This document shows positions 56,349 to 64,000 of a stretch of 64,000 bases of DNA, piece after piece. The first letter of the stretch is position 1; each line of letters begins with the position of its first letter. Source of the stretch: Alopecurus myosuroides (taxonomy: Eukaryota; Streptophyta; Magnoliopsida; Poales; Poaceae). A program made the position numbers and the translations under genes. The notes below the pieces were generated by a model. It was given only the letters and a program-made list of their open reading frames with translations, searched no databases and was not told the origin of the DNA. Location: the NCBI GenBank assembly GCA_028641055.1, contig CM054060.1, positions 164,576,416 to 164,640,415 on the forward strand, given 5' to 3'.

Positions 56349-57145
56349 GTGGTTGACCTGCAAAGCACAAGGTAGAAGGATAAAAGGAATAAGACACGGA
56401 AGCTGTGAGCCGGCCAAGTATCGGCAAGGTAATATCGAGACATGGAAATTGCGTATTATCCGGGTATCAGTCTGCAGAGTGAGGTTCGGACTATCCGGGT
56501 ATCGAGTATTATAGCAAAAATTATGGGGATCTAAGCGTTGAAAGAACTTTTGAGGACGGTGGATGGCTGCACAGGCACTTAGTGTGAATAAAAGGAACTG
56601 GAAAGGGGAGGATTGGCCGGGTGACTGAGACAAAGGCGGAAATTTTGAGTGGTTCGAGCCCAGATTGGAGGTTCCGTTTCTAGATTTGCGGTAAAATTAA
56701 TGAATATGGGCGATAGGAAAACGCAACAAAGTCTATATCCCACGTATTGGATGGGTTAGAATGAACACAAGCGATCTAATGCGGCATGACCAGGAAAATG
56801 ACCGGCGGGTTGACCTAGATTTAGTTTGAAGAAAATCAAGAAATTGCGGAGGTTAATTAATGGGAATGGGAGTCTTACTGGAGGAGGTTGAAGTGAAGCT
56901 CGACGAAGGCAAATCACGCAAGATTGGTGTCCCTTTGCGGTTCCCGACGGGCCGGTTGGAGATTTGCCGGTGGATCTTGGCGGTGGCGCGGAGTGAGCTG
57001 TGGCGGAGCGCAGCCTCCGGCCGATGGGCTCCGGTGATGCGCGCGGGATTTCCGTGGTGGCGCTCTGTGAGCTTGAGTGCGGAGGAGGAAAGGAAGAAGA
57101 GTGGGGGAAATGAGCCGTTAGGGTTCGGGTTACCCCCCAAGGAGC

Positions 57146-57155
57146 CTATTTATAG
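57146..57155 (-). promoter_or_regulatory. TATA box of the antisense gene
   Basis: TATAAATAGG on minus, about 375 bp inside the 3' LTR. A GC-rich leader follows, with a donor CCA/GTAAGAC at 56879/56878 and an acceptor CTTTGCAG just before the exon at 56357. Confidence 0.6.
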
Positions 57156-57531
57156 CGCGAGTGGATAAGCCCGATTCAGCGAACGGGAGCCGGGAGTTGC
57201 GGAGTAACGGCTATCTATTTGATTTTTTGCGAGATGCGCTTTAAATGTTGAGCAAGGTATCTGAACGAAAGGGAGAAAGAGATCCATCCCGTGATATCAG
57301 GGTCAATTATCGAGTATAGAATCTTGACATTTTTGGGGTTTAGACCTGGAAAGGTAAGTCAGGTATTTGGGGAAGAGCCGGGTTACTATATGGCCACCAT
57401 GGAGTAAGGCCTAGCTATCTATCAAGGCACCTTAACCCGGCCTCCACATACTTGTGTGTTTGATATCCTTGCAGGGAATAGCGAGCGCTTCAAGGAAGGA
57501 TCCGTGAAGCCCAAGCTATTCTGGGGACTAC

Positions 57532-58008
57532 TGATGGAGGGATAACAACCCGGTAGGCCAACTCCAAGGAATAACCCGGCCCAAAGGACGCTGCGCAGGA
57601 TCCGATTAAGGATAAAGAAACTTTTGGGAGGCCCAAGTTTGTAGGCCCAGTAACCCGGATTGTGGGTTATGGTAAAGGAAAGTTAGGGTTTGTGCGCCGT
57701 GTCCGGGTAGGATCCAAGGTGCGCCTTGGAGGGTAAGCCAGGGGGTACGGGTGCTTTATAAACCGACCCCTAGGAGTAGTTGATCGAAATCTAAGAACCA
57801 TAGCAATATTGCTTGATATCGAGCATCCAGTGTAACCCCAGAGTTGAGTTATTATATCAAGATCGGAGACTCGGCGACTTTGATTGCCGGCTACCAGATC
57901 GAGTTGCATCATGTTTTCCTCTGAGCTAAACCCTCTCCCAAGCGCCTGTGTCGTCTTGCCCCAAGATCAGTTACCCCCGGTAACGTCTGCCGTGATTATC
58001 CCACGACA
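57532..58008 (+). repeat. Gypsy 3' LTR
   Basis: 477 bp. Differs from the left copy at about four bases. Preceded by TTCTGGGGACTAC (57519-57531) as likely polypurine region. Confidence 0.93.
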
Positions 58009-58013
58009 AGAAG

Positions 58014-58306
58014 CACTTGGTAATCTAGACGAGTCCATCACAACGGTTGTGGGGCTCGGGGCGAGGTAGGTTGGAAGCCGGGGTATGTGATGTCACCCAA
58101 CTAACAGGAGTCGTATTGGATACGATTGGCAAGGTGTTGCCTACCTAGATCACTTGACGGCTAGCGGTGATGCTAAAGCTCACTAGTCGGCTTGCTTATT
58201 TAGGATTTTGAATCACTTAGCAACCATCGGAGGGATGTTGGTTCTAGTGGGAGCATAAGTATTAAAGCGTTTAATATGCCTGCTCTTTTATGAATACATG
58301 TCTTAA
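58014..58306 (+). other. Copia leader, right part
   Basis: Continues the Copia leader after the Gypsy element up to the gag frame. No ORF of note. Confidence 0.75.
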
Positions 58307-59998
58307 GTGTTTTTGCGTATTTTCTGTTGTAGATCAATGGCACCTAGCAACCTTCCTCAGTTGTCCGCGTTTGCGTTGAGGTCAATCCTAGAGAAAGATA
58401 AGCTTAATGGAACTAATTTCACCAACTGGTATCGTAATCTGAGGATAGTCCTCAAGCATGACAAGAAAGAACATGTTCTAGAAACTCCACTTCCAGAAGA
58501 GCCAGATGACGATGCGACTGTCGCTGTCATGAATGCCTACCATAAGACTAGAGATGAGTCTACGGAAATTAGCTGTCTTATGCTTGCACACATGGAACCG
58601 GACTTGCAGCAGCAGTTCGAGAATGTTGAGGCCTACGATATGATCGAAAGCCTCAAAAGTATGTTCCAGGCTCAGGCAAAGACCGAGAGGTATCAAGTCT
58701 CTCAAGCTTTGCTGGGTTGTAAGCTGAAAGATGGCGATCCACTGAGTCCGCATGTAATCAAGATGATTGGTTACATTCAGTCTCTGGATCGGCTGGGCGT
58801 CCCAATTAACGAAGAGTTCGCTACTGATATAATTCTGAACTCTCTTCCTAGTGCGTATGGTTCGTTCATCTCGAGCTACCATATGCATGGTATGGATAAG
58901 AGTATCACTGAATTACATGGGATGCTCAAAACGGCAGAGGCTGATATCAAGAAAGGCACCAGTCAAGTGTTGATGGTGCAGAATAAGGCTAAGTTCAAGA
59001 AGAGTTCTTGGACTAAGAAGAATAAGGATAAGTCAGGAGGTAGCGCCCATGGCCCTGTCCAGAGCGCTTCCTCAAAGACTAAGCCTTCTCCTACAGCCGG
59101 AGCCAATTGCTTCTATTGCAAGCAGGATGGCCACTGGAAGAGGAACTTCACCAAGTATTTGGCTGACAGAGCCAAGAGTGGAGGTGTGACTTCCAACTCA
59201 GGTACGCTTGTGTGCAATGTTATAGACATTTATATTGCTGATGCGCCTAATAGTTCTTGGGTATATGATACCGGATCAGTTATTCATATATGCAACTCGT
59301 TGCAGGGACTGGTAAGAACTAGGAGCGTGGCAAGAGGAGAGGTTGACATTCGGGTCGGCAACAAGGCGAGAGTCGCTGCGTTGGAAGTCGGCACGATGCA
59401 ACTTCATTTACCTTCAGGATTTATTTTGGAACTAAATAATTGTTATTATGTTCCAGCGCTTAGTCGAAACATTATTTCCGCCTCATGTTTGATGAGACAA
59501 GGTTATGAGTCGAATATTAAGAATAATGGTTGTTCTTTATATTTGAAAGATATGTTTCATGGCTTTGCACCCGTTCAGAACGGGTTATTTATTTTAAATC
59601 TTGATAGTGAATCGGTCTATAACATAAATGTTAAAAGGTTGAAACCAAATGATCTGAATATGACTTACTTTTGGCACTGTCGGCTTGGTCATATAAGTTG
59701 GAAACGCATGAAGAAGCTCCATGATGATGGACTTCTAACTTCGTTCGACTTAGAGTCATTCGAGACATGCGAATCATGCCTACTAGGCAAGATGACCAAG
59801 ACACCTTTTGCAAAGAGTTGTGAAAGGGCGTCTGACTTGTTAGAACTAATACATAGTGATGTATGTGGTCCAATGGGCACGACAACCAGAGGTGGTTATG
59901 AGTACTTCATTACCTTCACTGATGATTTGAGTAGGTATGGATATATCTATTTAATGAAACACAAGTCGGAAGCCTTTGAAAAGTTCAAGGAATTCTAG
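58307..59998 (+). pseudogene. gag-pol: Copia gag, protease and N-terminal integrase, ending in a premature stop
   Basis: ATG at about 58337 starts MAPSNLPQLSAFALRSILEK, very similar to BARE-type gag. The core (residues about 20-230) is followed by a zinc knuckle C-F-Y-C...G-H-W...N-F, in which the final cysteine has become phenylalanine. The protease has W-V-Y-D-T-G-S near 59262. The integrase zinc region (H-C-R-L-G-H...C-E-S-C) lies at about 59676-59780, and the integrase core starts with DVCGPMG and DDLSRYGY. A TAG at 59996-59998 interrupts the frame inside integrase. Gag and pol are in one frame, as usual for this lineage. Confidence 0.88.
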
Positions 59999-62279
59999 AG
60001 TGAGGTACAAAATCAACTCAGAAAGAAAATAAAGTTTCTACGATCGGACCGTGGAGGCGAGTACATGAGCCATGAGTTTGATGACCATCTAAAGAGTTGT
60101 GGAATAGTTCCTCAACTCACTCCGCCGGGTACACCGCAGAGAAACGGTGTATCGGAACGGAGAAATCGGACCTTGTTGGACATGGTACGATCAATGATGA
60201 GTCGGACAGATCTACCTTTATCATTTTGGGGTTATTGTCTAGAAACTGCAGCTTTCACACTAAACAGAGTACCATCAAAGTCAGTAGAGAAGACACCACA
60301 TGAGATGTGGACTGGTAAAAAGCCAAGTTTGTCTTTTCTTAAGATTTGGGGTTGTGAAGCATTTGTCAAGCGACTTTAGTCGGACAAGCTCACGCCCAAG
60401 TCGGATAAGTGTATTTTCGTGGGGGTATCCGAGGGAAACCTCGGGGTACTACTTCTACAACCGGGAAGAGGGCAAAGTGTTTGTCGCTCGGAATGGTGTC
60501 TTCCTTGAGAAAGAATTTCTCAGTCGGGAAGTCAGTGGGAGCACGGTGCAACTCGAAGAAATTCGAGAAGAACCAGCTAGGGGCGAGTCGGCAATGGCCT
60601 TGGAGGCTAAGTCGGTCATGGTACCTACACCGGTTACAGCACCTGAACCTCGGAGATCTGCCAGATTACAGAGTGCTCGAGATGTTTTACTGTTAGACAG
60701 TAATGAGCCGGCAACTTATTCGGAAGCGATGGTGGGATCTGATTCCAAGTCATGGCTTGGAGCCATGAGATCCGAGTTAAAGTCCATGGATGAAAACCAA
60801 GTTTGGAATTTGGTTGATCTGCCTGACGGTGCAAGACCCGTCGAGTGCAAATGGGTCTTTAAGAAGAAAATTGATATGGATGGAAATATTTCCGTCTATA
60901 AAGCACGACTTGTCGCGAAGGGGTTCCGACAAGTTCAAGGAGTTGACTATGACGAGACCTTCTCGCCCGTAGCGATGCTTAAATCAATTCGGATCATGTT
61001 AGCCATAGCAGCCTATTTCGACTATGAGATATGGCAGATGGATGTCAAGACAACTTTCCTTAATGGAAATTTAACTGAGGACGTGTATATGATACAACCC
61101 GAAGGTTTTGTCGATCCAGCTAATGCTGACAAGGTATGCAAACTTTAGAAGTCCATTTATGGGTTGAAGAAAGCATCTCGGAGTTGGAACATTCGCTTTC
61201 ATGAGGTAGTCAAATCGTTTGGCTTCATCAAGAGTGATCATGATTCTTGTTTATACAAGAAGTTTAGTGGGAGCAAAGTAAACTTTCTAATCTTATATGT
61301 GGATGACATATTACTGATTGGAAATGATGTCATGATTTTGCAAGAAACCAAAGAGTCATTGGAAAGGAGTTTCTCAATGAAGGATTTGGGTGAGGCGACT
61401 TACATATTAGGAATCAGGATCTATAGAGATAGATCAAGGTGGCTCATTGGATTGAGTCAGGGTACTTATCTAGACAAGGTTTTGAAGAAATTCAAAATGG
61501 AAGAGTCCAAGAAGGGATTCTTACCGATGTCCCATGACATAAAACTTAGCAAGACTCAGTGTCCTTCGACAACTGATGAGCGAAGTCGGATGAGTGTGAT
61601 CCCGTATGCTTCGGCAATCGGATCCATCATGTATGCCATGATTTGTACTAGGCCAGATGTTTCCTATGCTCTAAGTGTTACGAGCAGATACCATGCTGAC
61701 CCTGGCGAAGCCCACTGGGCAGCGGTTAAAAACATCCTTAAGTACTTGAGAAATACTAAGGAAATGTTCCTAGTTTATGGAGGTGATGAGGAATTCAGTG
61801 TAAAGGGTTACACGGATGCGAGTTATCTCACCGACTCAGATGATTCTCGTTCGCAATCTGGATACGTGTTCGTGATGAACGGAGGGGCTGTGAGCTGGAA
61901 GAGTTCCAAGCAAGATACGGTGTCTGCATCTACAACAGAGGCTGAGTATATTGCTGCCTCAGAGGCGGCAAAGGAAGCTGTTTGGATCAGGAACCTCCTG
62001 ATTGATCTTGGTGTGGTTCAGGGCACGTCCAATCCTTTGGACGTATATTGTGACAACAATGGTGCTATCGCACAGGCCAAGGAACCTAGACAACACCAGA
62101 AGAACAAACATATACTCATGCCGTACCAACTCATTCGCCAGTTTGTCGAACAAGGTGATATCAAGTTATGCAAAGTACACACGGATGCAAACATTGCAGA
62201 TCCGTTGACAAAGGCGCTACCACAGCCTAAGCATGAGGCGCACATGAGAGGCATGGGCATTCGATGCCTAGGCATATGA
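59999..62279 (+). pseudogene. pol: Copia pol, C-terminal integrase, reverse transcriptase and RNase H, with stops and a frameshift
   Basis: After the TAG the same frame continues with SDRGGEYMS and TPQRNGVSERRNR (integrase), then stops at 60377-60379. A one-base surplus in the GTGGGGG run near 60420 shifts the frame. RT follows (KWVFKKKIDMDGN, QMDVKTTFLNGN), then a TAG at 61146-61148. From 61164 the RT catalytic YVDDILL (about 61296-61316) and RNase H (STTEAEYIAAS, DNNGAIAQA) run to the stop at 62277-62279. Three stops and one frameshift make it non-coding as a polyprotein. Confidence 0.88.
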
Positions 62280-62314
62280 TGCCAGGATGATTGACTCTAG
62301 TGCAAGTGGGAGAC

Positions 62315-63643
62315 TGTTGGGAATATGCCCTAAAGGCAATCATGTATGATGTAATTCCCACTGTATTCATAAAGTTATTAAGTTGTCCTTGTTTTGAACA
62401 TCTGATATATGTCATTGAATATGTGATTCGATTGTGGAACTATATATTCATGTTGTTCATACTAGATTGTCCTTGGTCATTTAGGTTGTGCTGGACACAC
62501 ACCCTAGACTAATGTGAGTGTTGGCTGATGACACGGTTCCACTTGTCATGGGCATGGTGATGCCATTCCAACGTTCACGGACTTGGCTAAAGAGTTTAGC
62601 AAGTCGGACTGACCCACATTGAGATGCAACGATCAAGTCGTAATTTGCATGTCTCAATCAATGTAATCCTTAGACCTGAGATTGTCGCACAATCCGAGTT
62701 GTGGATCACCGACTTAGGTTCTGTCAAACGTTGTTCTGTGACAAGGCAACTATAAAGACAGAGTTCGGGTCGAATGAGAAGCAAGCTGCGTGATGTGGAT
62801 AATCAAGATGAGATTTTGCCCCTCCGAATGGAGAGATATTCTCTGGGCCCTCTCGAGTGATATGATTCAGGAAGCATGGCCATGCGCGACTCAGTTAAGT
62901 GTTAACTGTGTCGGTTGACTAAGAGTTAGTCAGATGAATCACATGTCACGGATCGAGAAGAGAGTTGAGCTATTTAAGGGATGACGATAAATCTCCTATA
63001 GCTCGACAAGGTATATCGTGAGGCAAAAGGGACTAAGATGAATATCACATTGAAAGGTATATCGTCATGACTCAATGGTACTTGGGAGTCGGCATGTTCT
63101 GCTAGGAGCCGCTACCGATTGATCGATTGGGAGTTGGACTCCAATCGTGTCCAAGTCGCCATGAGCCTGCAGGGTCACACACTTAAGAGCGGGAGCAAGT
63201 ATTGGTCGGGTTGGACCCGAACCGGAAATGGACTGGTTTTGTGAGTCGGACTCACAGAGGGAATGGGCCACAAGTGTTGTGAAGCCCACTACCATACGCT
63301 ATATAAATAGGGGCGCAGGTTGCCCATCTGGCACGTTAGTCCACTCTCCCATGCGTTGGGAACCCTAGCTCCACTCAGTCCAGCCGCCGCACCGGACCTA
63401 GCAGTCCGCCGTCGGAGCTCCTCCTCGTACGTGTGGATACCGGCAGAGGTGCTGTACGTTCAGCACTTCGACGTTCGAGGGATTGGATCGGCCGGACCGG
63501 ATCGTGGGACTGCACTGCCCCGACGCGCTGCATCGATAATCCGCACATGCGCGTCTAGTGGTAATACTCGTGGCCTTCTACCTCGACTATATCTTGGAAG
63601 TATCGCGTAGGAAAAGTTTTTTTTATCTCTGCACGCTCCAACA
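62315..63643 (+). repeat. Copia 3' LTR
   Basis: 1329 bp. Same ends as the left LTR, and the TATA box reads TATATAAAT here (about 63300). Preceded by the purine-rich CAAGTGGGAGAC at 62303-62314. Confidence 0.93.
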
Positions 63644-64000
63644 AAAGACGCCCACCTTTGCTCTAGCACTTTGGACGGTTGTGGTCAGAACGCTAGGGGA
63701 GCTGCCTTTAATTCAAATGGAGGTGGGCTCGGTTCGGCCGGTCAGAGCGGGAGTGGTTGGGTCTCCCATCCTTTCGGGAGCGCAACATGGAGAGATGGGC
63801 TCCGAGCTGGATTCAGCAACGGATCTAATGATGTGGGAGGTCGCGCTCCCCTCTCGGTGCTCAGTGCGTGGAAAGGTACCGCCACTGGTGTGGGGCCTGG
63901 GATCAGACTTGGGGACCCAGACCACTCCAGATTCCCAAGTTGCAGTTGGGCCTGGCCAGGAATTGGAGAGGGATGCCGCAGATGAGTGTCTTCTTTCATC
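63644..64000 (+). pseudogene. Continuation of the LINE-like ORF1 region after the Copia insertion
   Basis: Follows the AAAGA duplication. A Gly/Ser-rich frame (63671-63985) resembles the low-complexity C-terminal part of ORF1. It runs off the window. Confidence 0.45.

Larger units (their letters stand above)
48021..58008 (+). mobile_element. Ty3/Gypsy element with pol deleted and an antisense gene
   Basis: A 9,988-bp element with 477-bp LTRs (48021-48497, 57532-58008) starting TGATGGAGGG and ending CCACGACA, flanked by AGAAG (48016-48020, 58009-58013). A TGGCGCC primer site follows the left LTR. On plus it encodes gag and an aspartic protease. The reverse transcriptase is cut off after its first motif, and RNase H and integrase are absent. 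On minus, between about 53165 and 57120, lies a multi-exon gene. Antisense genes in the 3' half are known from Grande-like elements of the Tat clade, which fits here, but the family name is not assigned. The LTRs differ at about four positions, so the insertion is young. Confidence 0.9.
45705..63643 (+). mobile_element. Ty1/Copia retrotransposon, BARE/Angela-like, interrupted by a Gypsy element
   Basis: LTRs of 1329 bp at 45705-47033 and 62315-63643 start TGTTGGGAATATGCCC and end CCAACA. The duplication AAAGA flanks the element (45700-45704, 63644-63648). A TGGTATCAGAGC primer site follows the left LTR, and a purine tract precedes the right one. Gag and pol lie at 58307-62279 on plus. The Gypsy element 48021-58008 is inserted in the leader between primer site and gag. 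By eye the LTRs differ at roughly two dozen positions, so this is the oldest of the three LTR elements. Several stop codons and a frameshift disable pol. Confidence 0.93.
43180..64000 (+). mobile_element. Probable LINE, 5' part, split by nested LTR elements and running off the window
   Basis: GC-rich plus-strand sequence at 43180-45704 resumes at 63649-64000 after the Copia element. It encodes an ORF1-type protein with a zinc knuckle and a DUF4283-like region, as in grass L1-type LINEs. The 5' boundary is only approximate (just right of the MITE), and ORF2 would lie beyond the window, so the LINE assignment rests on ORF1 alone. A stand-alone zinc-knuckle gene derived from a LINE is an alternative. 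Confidence 0.6.

Overview
The window is nuclear DNA from a grass, most likely a pooid such as a wheat, barley or ryegrass relative. The evidence is: Stowaway-type MITEs with CTCCCTCCG termini; a Copia element whose LTR begins TGTTGGGAATATGCCC and whose gag resembles BARE/Angela; LTR retrotransposons nested inside LINEs; and intron-containing genes with GC-rich first exons. Well over half of the 64 kb is transposable element. No tRNA, rRNA or CRISPR array was found.

Layout. Positions 1-3733 hold the AT-rich 3' part of an unidentified plus-strand gene. A fragment of a plastid ribosomal protein L3 gene lies at 5046-5288 (minus), followed by a degenerate repeat field rich in TGTAAAA (6290-7500). 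From 7546 to 24316 a minus-strand LINE with a 15-bp target duplication is split by a young 12,031-bp Sirevirus-like Copia element (8994-21024, minus, 1422-bp LTRs, AAGGG duplication). The middle (24332-43054) is the genic island. It holds a doubtful minus-strand gene, an OSD1/UVI4 (POLYCHOME)-type cell-cycle gene on plus (29814-31248) and a WD40-repeat gene of about 17 exons on minus (34289-42850). The two confident genes are arranged tail to tail. The WD40 gene carries a hAT-type MITE in an intron, and that MITE itself contains a Stowaway MITE. From about 43180 to the right edge there is a three-layer nest: LINE-type ORF1 sequence, interrupted by a BARE/Angela-like Copia element (45705-63643), which is interrupted in its leader by a 9,988-bp Gypsy element (48021-58008).

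Most notable. (1) The Sirevirus carries a 15-bp near-palindrome, ACCGGAATATCCGGT. It is arrayed just upstream of the LTR TATA box, and again upstream of a TATA-like site that precedes an additional, apparently spliced ORF between pol and the 3' LTR. This looks like a shared cis-element for two promoters of one element. (2) The Gypsy element has lost almost all of pol. It keeps gag-protease on plus and carries, on minus, a multi-exon gene with its own TATA box and phase-consistent introns, encoding a protein with a 'putative gypsy type transposon' N-terminal region, an acidic middle and a coiled coil. (3) LTR divergence read by eye (about 5/1422, 4/477 and two dozen/1329) fits the nesting order.

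The TEs all carry breaks (stops, frameshifts or deletions). The OSD1-like gene looks intact. The WD40 gene looks largely intact, with one exon junction that does not agree in phase. All exon structures were worked out by eye from splice signals and reading phase, without transcript data.
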